DNA of 64,000 bases from Thinopyrum elongatum. Its lineage: Eukaryota; Streptophyta; Magnoliopsida; Poales; Poaceae. Below are positions 34,506 through 43,785 of this stretch, one piece after another. The notes under the pieces are model-generated. The model had not been told where the DNA came from and did not search any database. It saw only the letters and a list, made by a program, of their open reading frames with translations. Position 1 is the stretch's first letter, and each line of letters begins with the position of its first letter. The stretch is taken from NCBI GenBank assembly GCA_011799875.1, contig CM022299.1, positions 33,438,755 through 33,502,754 of the forward strand, read 5' to 3'. The position numbers were made by a program, and so were the translations under genes.

Positions 34506-34837
34506 GTTGTGATTTTTTATATATGTTGATATTTTTTATATGATGAAAATTGTTTGTTCATATATAATGTATATATATATATATAGTAGTGGCTATGTAT
34601 GTATGGATGTTCATAAAATGTTTTGTTCATATATGATATAATTGTTTTGTTCTAGCATTTTTTTTATATGATGAATTTTTTTCATAGCATTTTCATAGCC
34701 ATATATATGTATGTGGTTATATGTATGCATATATGGATGTTCATAGAATTTTTTTATATGTATGTGGCTATATGTATATGTCATTGTCGATATAGCCCTC
34801 CCCGATAACTTCGACATGAGGGGGGGGGGGGTCGATA

Positions 34838-35062
34838 NNNNNNNNNNNNNNNNNNNNNNNNNNNNNNNNNNNNNNNNNNNNNNNNNNNNNNNNNNNNNNN
34901 NNNNNNNNNNNNNNNNNNNNNNNNNNNNNNNNNNNNNNNNNNNNNNNNNNNNNNNNNNNNNNNNNNNNNNNNNNNNNNNNNNNNNNNNNNNNNNNNNNNN
35001 NNNNNNNNNNNNNNNNNNNNNNNNNNNNNNNNNNNNNNNNNNNNNNNNNNNNNNNNNNNNNN
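34838..35062. other. Assembly gap, 225 N
   Basis: A run of exactly 225 N lies at the centre of the inverted duplication. ORFs that appear to cross it are meaningless. The sequence flanks on the two sides are TATA-rich CACTA repeats in opposite orientation. Confidence 0.99.
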
Positions 35063-35154
35063 TACATAGCCACATACATATATATATATATATACATTAT
35101 ATATGAACAAAACAATTTTCATCATATAAAAAATATCAACATATATAAAAAAAT

Positions 35155-35465
35155 CACACGGTGGGGGCGGGCCGGGGCAGGGGCGCGCGCGGCCGGGCGC
35201 GCTCGAGGGCAGGGCAGCAGGCCGGCGGGGCAGGGGCGCGGGGTCGGGGACGACGACGGCGACCGCGAAGACGACGACGAGGGCGGGCCAAGGCACAGGG
35301 GCACGCGCGGCCGGGCGAGGGCGCGTCGGCGAGGGTACATCGGCGAGGGCGTCGGCGAGGGCTCGGGGAGGAGAACACGTCGGCGAGGGCGAGGGCGCGG
35401 TCCGACAGCCTGGCGGCGTCGTGCTGTTTGGCGCGGCGTCGGGGGGGAAGATGAACTGGGACTGA
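35155..35465 (-). other. GC-rich leader block of the second CACTA transcription unit
   Basis: Read on the minus strand, this GC-rich block follows the TATATAA box at 35484-35490 and CAGTCCCAGTTCATCTTCC. It would be the untranslated leader of the gene at 26076-22257 if the left palindrome arm is absent in reality. Confidence 0.45.
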
Positions 35466-35483
35466 AAATTTCTAAGTGCTACC

Positions 35484-35490
35484 TTATATA
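35484..35490 (-). promoter_or_regulatory. Internal TATA box, second CACTA transcription unit
   Basis: On the minus strand the sequence reads GGCTATATAAGGTAG, directly downstream of a block of CCCGGTT repeats and upstream of a GC-rich leader. The arrangement copies that at the element's own 5' end (repeats, TATA, leader). Confidence 0.5.
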
Positions 35491-35740
35491 GCCAGAGCAT
35501 TGGTCCCGGTTCGTGGCACCAACCGGGACCAATGCCCCCCTTTAGTCCCGGTTGGTGCTACCAACTGGGACCAAAGGTCTGTTTTCAGCAGCCCAAAGGG
35601 CGGGAAAAAGGGACCTTTGGTCCCGGTTGGTGGCACCAATCGGGACTAAAGGGGAGCATTGGTCCCGGTTGGTGCCACGAACCGGGACCAAAGGTGAGCA
35701 TTGGTCCCGGTTCGTGGCATGAACCGGGACCAATGGGCTT
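35487..35740. repeat. Internal CACTA terminal-type repeats (right arm)
   Basis: At least eight GGTCCCGGTT/AACCGGGACC copies lie in both orientations in about 250 bp, equal in density to the subterminal region at the element end. They may bind the TnpA-like protein at an internal promoter. Confidence 0.75.
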
Positions 35741-36589
35741 GCACAGTGGCGTGGTGGTGGGAGTTTAGTCCCACCTTGCTAGTTGACAGCGCCCCGCACC
35801 GGTTTATAAGCTCGACTGCCACATCGCTATTGAACTCGTCTGAACTGCAGGCCTGTGGGCCTAATCTTACAATGCTATGCCTGTGGGCCTGCTGGGCCTT
35901 CTGCGGGCTTGAATCCTAGCCCAACTAGGTGGGTTTCTAGTCATATTCAGGCCGTGGTGGCCCAGTAGGTGGCATTTTTTTTCGGTTTTCTTTTTTGCTT
36001 TATTTTCTTTGCTTTATTTTCTTTGCAGTTTTCCAGTGATTCTTTTTGCTGTTAGGTCACAAAAATTATAGACTTTCTGTTAGTGCCATTAATTTTCAAA
36101 TTTGAATAGTTTAAATTTGAATTCTTTTAAATTTGTGTGAATCGCTAGTTTGTGAATAACTTTACTATAAAAATAGATTTTTTGAGTGATTCTTTTTCCT
36201 GCTATTTAATATTATTGTGTTTTATCATTATATAAAATTTGGTAATTTTTAGGTTATTTTAAATGTCTGTTTTAATCAAGAACAGATTTTGTTATTCTAG
36301 TTGCTATTAAAGTTTCTAACAAAAAATTTCTTTATGAAAATTATTTTTGCCATTATGTTTTGAACAGAAAATACTTGATAATTTTAGTTGCTAAATTTTA
36401 TATAATTTTAGTTTAAAAAATACTAGAGGTTTATAAAAGCTTTTTAGTTGATTCCTTTTGCTATTAGAGTTTTATAAAGCTTTTTTGTTGATTATTTTGC
36501 TATTGAAGAATATTATGTTTTGTTTTAGTTGATCATAAAAGAATATTTTAATTGATTATTTTAAGTTCATTCTTTTTGCTATTAGTTCA

Positions 36590-37150
36590 TTCTTTTTGTC
36601 GCTAAATCACCCTGAAATTGAAAAGCACTACAAATGAACTCTGAAAAGGTTGAAAGTTGGTATGGTATCATCATTTCACCCACATAGCATGTGCTAAAAA
36701 GTTGAGAGGATTACTGTAAAAATTGGATGCACTTCGTGTACAAAACAGGCAATCTCTTTCGAAGTATCAGGGTTTCGAATGAAAACTTGTCTATTACAAA
36801 GGGATTTCATTTTTTTGAACTTATTTGAACTCCATACTTTTTGTGTCTTCAAAATGCACCATTCAAAGCCACATCATCAATTTTCAACCCTTTCTGACTT
36901 CATTTGTTATTTTTCATGCATTTACTGATTTTTTTGAGCTATATGACCCTGAAATTGAAAAGCACTTCAAATGAACTCTGAAAAGGTTGAAAGTTGGCAT
37001 GGTATCATCATTTCACCCACATAGCATGTGATAAAAAGTTGAGAGGGTTACGGCAAAAACTAGATGCACTTCATGTACAAAATGGACAATCTCTTTTGAA
37101 GTATCAGGGTTTCATACGGAAACTCGTCTGTTCCAAAAGGCATTTCATTT
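36590..37150. repeat. Two tandem ~330-bp repeats downstream of the transposase (right arm)
   Basis: Anchors (AGGG of the reversed CCCTGATACTTC motif) lie at 36769 and 37106, a period of 337 bp. The first and last units match the outermost units of the four-unit array in the left arm, so the two middle units are missing here. Confidence 0.8.
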
Positions 37151-37218
37151 CTTCACATGTAACTGCAGTGATATTCTAGATCAGAGGCATCATCATAATA
37201 GTTGTGCAGAGAAAGTCT

Positions 37219-40200
37219 TCACTTTTTCTTCGCTTGTGTCCTTTGCTTATTGCGCCGTAACCATGGATATTCTTCATCGCTTAACAGGGTGCTTGGGTCA
37301 GCCTTGACTTTGAAGGGAGGAATTTCATGAAACTTTTCATAATCTTCAGACATGTCTGTCTTGCCCTCCAATCCCACGATGTCTCTTTTTCCTGAAAGAA
37401 CTATGTGGCGCTTTGGCTCATCGTATGATGTATTTGCTTCCTTATCTTTTCTTTTTCTCGGTTTGGTAGACATGTCCTACACATAGAAAACCTGCGCAAC
37501 ATCATTGGCTGGGACGAATGGTTTGTCTGTGTACCCAAGATTGTTCAGGTCCACTGTTGTCATTCCGTACTGTGGGTCTACCTGTACCCCGCCTCCTGAC
37601 ATATTGACCCATTTGCACTTAAACAAAGGGACCTTAAAATCATGTCCGTAGTCAAGTTCCCATATGTCCACTATGTAACCATAATATGTGTCCTTTCCCC
37701 TCTTGGTTGCTGCATCAAAGTGGACACTGCTGTTTTGGTTGGTGCTCTTTTGATCTTGGGCGATCGTGTAAAATGTATTCCCATTTATCTCGTATCCTTT
37801 GTAAGTCAATACAGTCGAAGATGGTCCCCTGGACAATGAGTACAGCTCATCAGAAATAGTGTTGTCACCTCTGAGACGTGTTTCCAACCAACTGCCGAAA
37901 GTCCTGATGTGTTCACATGTAATCCAGTCGTCACACTGCTCCGGGTGTTTGGAGCGCAGAATGTTCTTGTGTTCATCGACATACGGGGTCACCTAGGTAG
38001 AGTTCTATAGAACTGTGTAGTGTGCTTGAGACCAAGAATGCCCGTCCCTACATATTATTGAGTCCCCTCATAGCGTGCCTTTTCCAGTCAGTCTCCCCTC
38101 ATACCGCGATTGAGGGAGGCCAATATTCTTAAGGCCAGGAATGAAGTCAACACAAAACCCAATGACATCCTCTGTTTGATGGCCCATGGAGATGCTTCCT
38201 TCTGGCCTAGCGCGGTTACGGACATATTTCTGTAGGACTCCCATGAACCTCTCAAAGGGGAACATATTGTGTAGAAATACAGGGCCCAGAATGACAATCT
38301 CGTCGACTAGATGAACTAGGACGTGCGTCATGATATTGAAGAAGGATGGTGGGAACACCATCTCGAAACTGACAAGACATTGCGCCACATCACTCCTTAG
38401 CCTTGGTAGGATTTGTGGATCGATCACCTTCTGAGAGATTGCATTGAGGAATGCACATAGCTTCACAATGGCTAATCGAATGTTTTCCGGTAGAAGCCCC
38501 CTCAATGCGACCGAAGCAGTTGCGTCATAATCACGTGGCAGTCATGAGACTTTAGGTTCTGGAACTTTTTCTCTAGGATATTTATTATTCCCTTTATATT
38601 GGACGAGAAGCCAGACGGGACCTTCATATTGAGCAAGCATTCAAAGAAGATTTCCTTCTCTTCTTTGGTAAGAGCGTAGCTGGCAGGACCTTCATACTGC
38701 TTTGGAGGCATGCCGTCTTTTTCGTGCAAACGTTGCAGGTCCTCCCGTGCCTCCGGTGTATCTTTTGTCTTCCCATACACGCCCAAGAAGCCTAGCAGGT
38801 TCACGCAAAGGTTCTTTGTCACGTGCATCACATCGATTGAAGAGCGGACCTCTAGGTCTTTCCAGTAGGGTAGGTCCCAAAATATAGATTTCTTCTTCCA
38901 CATGGGTGCGCGTCCCTCAGTGTCATTCGGAACAGATAGTCCGCCGGGACCCTTTCCAAAGATTACGTGTAAATCATTGAAGTACATGATCACCGATACG
39001 CATGGCGGGCTTCTTCCGATGATCTGCCACACCTTTGAAATGCTTGCCTTTCTTTCGAGATTGATGGTTGGTCGGAAGAAATCAACAATGCCCCAGGTAC
39101 ACATTCTTCCTGCATTTGTCCAGGTATGTACTTTCGGTGTCAGCTAAACAGTGCGTGCATGTGTGGTATCCCTTGTTTGTCTATCCTGAAAGGTTACTAA
39201 GAGCAGGCCAATCATTGATGGTTACAAACAGCAACGCATGCAGGTCAAATTCCTCCTATCTGTGCTCATCCCGCACACGTACACCGTTTCCATTCCACAG
39301 CTGTAAAAGTTCTTCAACTAATGGCCTTAGGTACACATCAATGTCGTTGCCGGGTTGCTTAGGGCCCTGGATGAGTACTGGCATCATAATGAACTTCCGC
39401 TTCATGCACAGCCAAGGAGGAAGGTTATAGATACATAGAGTCACGGGCCAGGTGCTGTGATTGCTGCTCTGCTCCCCAAAAGGATTAATGTCATCCGCGC
39501 TTAAACCAAACCATACGTTCCTTGCATCACCTGCAAACTCCTCCCAGTACTTTCTCTCGATTTTTCTCCACTGCGACCCGTTAGCGGGTGCTCTCAACTT
39601 CCCATCTTTCTTACGGTCCTCTCTGTGCCATCGCATCAACTTGGCAAGCTCTTTGTTTCTGAACAGACATTTCAACCGTGGTATTATAGGAGCATACCAC
39701 ATCACCTTCGCAGGAACCCTCTTCCTGGGGGGCTCACCGTCAACATCACCAGGGTCATCTCGTCTGATCTTATACCGCAATGCACCGCATACCGGGCATG
39801 CGTTCAAATCCTCGTACGCACCGTGGTACAGGATGCAGTCATTAGGGCATGCATGTATCTTCTGCACCTCCAATCCTAGAGGGCATACGACCATCTTTGC
39901 TGCGTATGTACTGTCAGGCAATTCGTTATCCTTTGGAAGCTTCTTCTTCAATATTTTCAGTAGCTTCTCAAATCCTTTGTCAGGAACAGCATTCTCTGCC
40001 TTCCACTGCAGCAATTCCATTACGGTACCGAGCTTTGTGTTGCCATCTTCGCAATTGGGGTACAACCCTTTTTGGTGATCCTCTAACATGCGGTCGAACT
40101 TCAGCTTCTCCTTTTCACTTTCGCACTGTCTCTTTGCATCAACAATGACCCGGCGGAGATCATCATCGGGCACATCGTCTGGTTCCTCTTGATCTTCAGC

Positions 40201-40512
40201 TTCCCCCGTTGCAGGATCACCGGATTCAGGGGGCACATAGTTGTCATCATCCTCTTCTTCTTCGCTGTCTTCCATCATAACCCCTCTTTCTCCGTGCTTT
40301 GTCCAAACATTATAGTGTGGCATGAAACCCTTATAAAGCATGTGGGTGTGAAGGATTTTCCAGTCAGAGTAAGACTTCGTATTCCCACATATAGGGCATG
40401 GACAACACATAAAACCATTATGCTTGTTTGCCTCAGCCACTTCAAAAAAATTATGCATGCCCTTAATGTACTCGGAGGTGCGTCTGTCACCGTACATCCA
40501 TTGCCGGTTCAT
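37219..40512 (-). pseudogene. CACTA transposase (Tnp2 type) with Transposase-associated, DUF4218 and DUF4216 regions
   Basis: It starts at MNRQWMYGDRR (40512). Residues 1-75 form the Transposase-associated domain, with CCPCPICGN and HMLYKGFM. An acidic linker and then the Tnp2 region follow, including CPNDCILYHGAYEDLNACPVCG and a trace of the conserved SIDVMHVTKNLCVNLLGFL near 38810. The DUF4218 part (38505-38068) contains KVIDPQILPRL and HVLVHLVDEIVILGP. The DUF4216 part (37992-37477) contains YYGYIVDIWELDYG and FKCKWV. The gene ends at QAKKK-TGA (37219). It would cut and join the element ends. The frame has TAG after DEHR (about 39256) and TAG after VFYV (37477), plus breaks between blocks near 38500 and 39100. 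The first two stops also occur in the left-arm copy and so are real. This copy is probably dead. Confidence 0.82.
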
Positions 40513-40684
40513 CTGCGTGCATTATATATAATTAAGTTTGTCAAAAACCATTACAGAACATCATGAATAGATAAGTGACCAAATTAATAGAAGTTCATCA
40601 TCACATTAAAACCAAAGTACATACATAGTTCTCATTGAACAACATATAGCTCTACAGAGCATCTAATTAAACCATACATTGAAA

Positions 40685-41130
40685 CTATGTAAAACATTTC
40701 AATGCAACAACAAATGCGATCATAATCACAACCAAGGTAACAATTGATCCAACGGCATAATGATACCAAGCCTCGGTATGAATGGCATATTTTCTATACT
40801 TTCTAATCTTGAAGCGCATTGCATCCATCTTGATCTTGTGATCATCGACGACATCCACAACATGCAACTCCAATATCATCTTCTCTTCCTCAATTTTTTT
40901 CACTTTTTCCTTCAAGTAATTGTTTTCTTCTTCAACTAAATTTAACCTCCCGACAATAGGGTCGGTTGGAATTTCCGGTTCACATACCTCCTAGATAAAA
41001 AAATCTATGTCACGTTGGTCGGCATAATTGTCATAAACAATAAATGAACCAAATAGTTATAAAATATAATATATACCACATCTGAATCATAGACAGGACG
41101 AGGGCCGACGGGGGCGGATACCAAAACCAT
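40685..41130 (-). CDS. Small CACTA-encoded protein: coiled coil with C-terminal membrane segment
   Basis: Two exons join in frame. Exon 1, 41130-41077, runs from ATG (MVLVSAPVGPRPVYDSDV) to donor GTG/GTATAT. Exon 2, 40990-40685, starts after ATCTAG with EVCEPEIPTDPIVGR. The product is 119 residues: a short N-terminus, a coiled coil (LVEEENNYLKEKVKKIEEEK, about residues 34-55), a basic helix (FKIRKYRKYAIH), and a hydrophobic stretch (GSIVTLVVIMIAFVVALKCF) that ends one residue before the stop. That topology is a tail-anchored membrane protein. No nonsense or frameshift is visible in this copy. It lies 0.2 kb upstream of the transposase on the same strand, after a TATA box at 41514-41521. I do not recognise a named family, and its role in the element is unknown. 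It may share a transcript with the transposase. Confidence 0.6.
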
Positions 41131-41513
41131 CGCACTATATAATAACAAACAATAATAAAAGTAAGAAAATTATACAAGTATCTATCTAAATCATACAAGT
41201 AAGAATTTTTCTCTTTTAGAAAGAAGATAAGAACAAGAGGCTCACCACGGTGGTGCTGGTGACGAGATCGGCGTGGGCGATCGACGGCGGTGAAGACGGG
41301 GACGGGACGTGATGGACCGCTAAACCTAAACAAATCTTGAGGAAAATGGAGCTTGGAGGTCGAGCTTGGAGAGAAGAAAGCTTAAGTAGTCTGGCTCGGG
41401 CATTTCATCGAACACCTCATGTGCATAGGAGGTGAGCTAGAGCACCACAAAGCCCTCCCCTAGCCGGCCAGAAAAAATAGAGTAGTGGAGTGCTCTTCTT
41501 GCGGGCGAGGGGG

Positions 41514-41521
41514 TATATATA
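41514..41521 (-). promoter_or_regulatory. TATA box of the first CACTA transcription unit
   Basis: TATATATA in the context CCTATATATACCCCC (minus strand) lies just inside the subterminal repeats and upstream of the membrane-protein gene and transposase. The left arm has the same box at about 27560-27567. Confidence 0.55.
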
Positions 41522-41524
41522 GGC

Positions 41525-41819
41525 ACCTCATTGGTCCCTGTTGGTTGCTGGAATCGGGACTGAAGGACTTTCTTTGGTCCCGGTTCCAGCCATGAACCGG
41601 GACCAATGGATGTGGGCCAGGAGCGAGGCCCATTGGTCCTAGTTCGTGTCTGGAACCGGGACCAAAGGGTACAGACGAACCGGGACCAATGCCTCACGAG
41701 GCCCGGCCGGCCACCTGGGCGCACGAACCGGGACGTATGCCCCCATGGGTCCCGGTTCGTCACTGAACCGGACTAATGGGCTGGCCAGGCCTGGACCAAA
41801 GCCCTGTTTTCTACTAGTG
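41525..41819. repeat. CACTA subterminal repeats, 5' end
   Basis: CCCGGTTCC, AACCGGGACC and GGTCCCGGTT copies in both orientations run between the promoter and the terminal TTTTCTACTAGTG. They are the counterpart of 21687-21900. Confidence 0.8.
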
Positions 41820-41822
41820 TTA

Positions 41823-41838
41823 GTCCATGACTCCCTCA
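41823..41838 (-). repeat. Right LTR of the gypsy element, last 16 bp
   Basis: GTCCATGACTCCCTCA is identical to 2681-2696. Together with 21253-21686 it restores a 450-bp LTR. The pentamer GTCGT after it is the gypsy target duplication. Confidence 0.85.
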
Positions 41839-41872
41839 GTCGTACATGTAGGGGAGTACGTGCAGGGGCCAC

Positions 41873-42531
41873 CCAGGAGCAGTCAAATCACACAGTAAGT
41901 TAGTCGGACGAAGCAACCATCATTTCACTCTTCAATGACACATACGCAATATAAAAAGTTTGATATGGAGAGAAAAAGAAAACCGCTCCACTATATATAC
42001 CCTAGCAGGAGCCCAAGCTACAAGCCTGCTTGCTTGGGTTGCTCTCTTCACAAGCATAGAACGACGGTGGCCACACCGCTGGTCATAGATCTGGCCTGAT
42101 CCCGCCGCCGGGGGAAGCGGACGATGTTGTGCGTAGACGTGGTCGACAGCGGCAAGGAAGAAACCCACTGCCGGTGCGTGCCGATCAGGGGTCCCCGCGG
42201 TATGGGCTGATGCCGCCTCCCACCGCCCTTCTAGCTACACCCAGACGTCCCAGGTACAACTTCCTTTTGGAGCCGGCTTGCTCCACTGCCGCAGCTCCCC
42301 ACGTAGCTCCATCTCCATGCGGATCTTTCTCTACTTCTACCGGCTTCTATTTGTGATGAGTTTATGTCTCATGAACTAGTGCCACTACTATTATTATAAT
42401 CACACTTCTTCAATATCTTTGCCAACAGGGATGTTCAGCTCAATTTTAGTGGAACTGCACAAAAGCTTCGTATGATACGAGGGTGCCAGGATTCTTTCCT
42501 TCGACAGGTTCTACCTAGCTAGGAAATTAAA
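41873..42531 (+). pseudogene. Gene-like locus, copy A (unknown function)
   Basis: Elements in order are a sequence with GTCAAATCACA (41881), a TATA-like CTATATATACC (41992-42002), a GC-rich exon-like stretch (about 42060-42360) and, after TTTGCCAACAG, a segment containing CAATTTTAGTGGAACTGC (42440-42457). The same landmarks in the same order occur at 43569, 45020, 45125-45335 and 53486 (copy B). No reading frame is convincing: the best ATG-led frames are 28 and 75 codons. I do not recognise a product. Confidence 0.3.
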
Positions 42532-42759
42532 TCATGTTTAGGGTTTAGGGTTTAAGGCATAGGGACCCCATCAGTAGTTTTTTTTGTACACACACTCACA
42601 ACTTTTGTCTTTAGTTGTGAACTAAATATTGGCTATGATCTGTGAATCATTGAGATGCATCAGCATGCGTGTTAGTTTTCTTTGTATTTGATGGAATGTT
42701 GTAACGGGGCAACCATGGAGTCAAGATACATACATGAAACAAAATCTGAAAGCTTCGTA

Positions 42760-42864
42760 CTCCCTTCGGTCCTTTTTTGTATGTGTATAAGGCTACTCAT
42801 AGTGGGGAGTATCTAGTATCATGCATAAATTACATAGGGGACTAATAAACCAGGACGGAGGTAG
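42760..42864. mobile_element. Short Stowaway-like MITE, 105 bp
   Basis: The left end CTCCCTTCGGTCC pairs with the right end GGACGGAGGTAG. TA lies outside both ends (42758-42759, 42865-42866). The short interior includes GGCTACTCATAGTGGGGAG, itself a motif of another Triticeae MITE type, so it may be a compound remnant. Confidence 0.65.
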
Positions 42865-42903
42865 TATGTGAGAGTGTATGGTGGGTCATGTGGTAAAATG
42901 TAG

Positions 42904-43083
42904 TAGTACTTTCTTGTAGCCCAATACTATACATGTTGACTATTACATTGGCCACTATGAAAAATACATTTTGCATCTATACAAGGCCACTAACAGTAAT
43001 CGAGGCAATAGTACTTTCTTGTATGGAGGGAGTAGTACTTTCTTGTAGCCCATTACTATACATGTTGACTATTACATTGGCTA
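42904..43083. repeat. Direct duplication of a ~50-bp segment
   Basis: TAGTACTTTCTTGTAGCCC followed by ACTATACATGTTGACTATTA occurs at 42904-42953 and again at 43033-43082 with one or two differences. A MITE-like GGAGGGAGTA lies between. It is non-coding. Confidence 0.7.
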
Positions 43084-43153
43084 TAGATGACATGGCAACA
43101 TGTTAGCCATCAACCGGCTATATTATTAACCATGCTTAAGGCATGCTTGCACA

Positions 43154-43172
43154 CAGAGAGAGAGAGAGAGAG
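43154..43172 (+). repeat. (GA)n microsatellite
   Basis: An uninterrupted AG run of about nine units lies in a purine-rich stretch that continues to about 43230 with interrupted GAGAGA tracts. Confidence 0.85.
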
Positions 43173-43785
43173 TCGCGTCGCATGCATGCAAAACCGGAGA
43201 GGGAGAGAGAGCGAGAGAGAGCTGCATGCATATAGATCTAGTGAGCCTGCATCCAGAGAGATGGAGAGAGGAGTAATTGTTTGTGACAATTGTGTACTTT
43301 GCATGAGCGTAACTACCCAGGCATTTCTTCAAAAGCAAATCCGTGGGCAAAATAGTCTATACACTTCGGTGTATAGTAATTTTTTCTTGGCATGCAGGCT
43401 GTGCAAGGAATATGGTGATAGTGGGAGGTGGGCCATGTAGTCACTGGGCTGCTGTGTTTCGTACTACTCCGGTGTAAGAGTGGAGAAAGTTAGTTTTATC
43501 ACCGAATAAAAACTAAATAAGAGTGCAAACGCTCTACGACGCTGTACAGCTGCAGTAATAATGACCAATGAGCCGTCAAATCACATAGACCCGGTAGTTA
43601 GTTGGACGGAAGAAGCAAACCATCAGTCTTCGTTGAATCCACTTCTCCCTCATGCAGTACAGTATTCTTTTGGAAACCAACATTTCGTTTCATTGGATCG
43701 CGCCATCGAGCAAAACCAACGTTTAAATCACGTCTGTCGCATTCGTGTCTCACCCTCCTCCACCCCACATCGAGCAAACCGAGTA

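Larger units (their letters stand above)
27558..34594 (+). repeat. Left arm of the large inverted duplication
   Basis: This arm is colinear with the reverse complement of 35063-41523, from the TATATATACCCCC promoter region through the small membrane gene, the transposase, the ~330-bp repeats and the GC-rich block. Differences from the right arm are dominated by single-base insertions and deletions, often in homopolymers: the transposase is 3272 bp here and 3294 bp in the right arm. This pattern suggests uncorrected long-read sequence. It could also be a real, older duplication. Confidence 0.75.
35063..41523 (-). repeat. Right arm of the large inverted duplication
   Basis: This is the better preserved copy: frames here stay open over hundreds of codons, and it connects directly to the true CACTA terminus at 41819. 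It lacks two of the four ~330-bp repeat units found in the left arm. Confidence 0.75.
21687..41819 (-). mobile_element. CACTA (En/Spm-type) DNA transposon containing an internal inverted duplication
   Basis: Termini are CACTAGTAGAAAA and its reverse complement TTTTCTACTAGTG, with the 3-bp duplication TTA on both sides (21684-21686 and 41820-41822). Dense CCCGGTT/AACCGGG subterminal repeats lie inside both ends. Genes read on the minus strand in order: a small coiled-coil membrane protein (41130-40685), a Tnp2-type transposase (40512-37219), then a second protein with a Ulp1-like domain (26076-22257). The stretch 27558-34594 is an inverted copy of 35063-41523, with 225 N between. Removing the left copy gives an element of roughly 12.6 kb, a normal size for grass CACTAs. 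The element inserted into the LTR of the gypsy element. Confidence 0.92.
2247..41838 (-). mobile_element. Gypsy-type LTR retrotransposon, non-autonomous, split by two nested insertions
   Basis: Related LTRs beginning TGTCGGTGTCAAAACC / TGTCGATGTCAAAACC and ending CTCCCTCA bound the element. The outside pentamers are GTCAT (2242-2246) and GTCGT (41839-41843), a target duplication with one change. Gag (18336-21205) and an aspartic protease (7743-8402) read on the minus strand, so the right LTR is the functional 5' LTR. Just inside it, 21238-21252 reads TTGGTGCTTTCATTGA on the minus strand, at the primer-site position. A spliced gene on the plus strand (3275-6496) occupies the place where pol should lie. 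No reverse transcriptase, RNase H or integrase is seen. With the copia and CACTA insertions removed, the element is about 9.5 kb. LTRs differ at roughly 11 of the first 200 positions by eye, so it is not recent. Confidence 0.85.

Noticed and set aside
34187..34543. Several long Pro/Arg/Ala-rich ORFs on both strands (also 35122-35500)
   Set aside because: The GC-rich leader lacks AT-rich stop codons, so all frames are open. The frames are not conserved between the two palindrome arms.
34611..35500. ORFs of 114-239 codons crossing 34838-35062
   Set aside because: They are open only because runs of N are translated as X. They have no content on the N stretch and only repeat or GC-rich sequence outside it.
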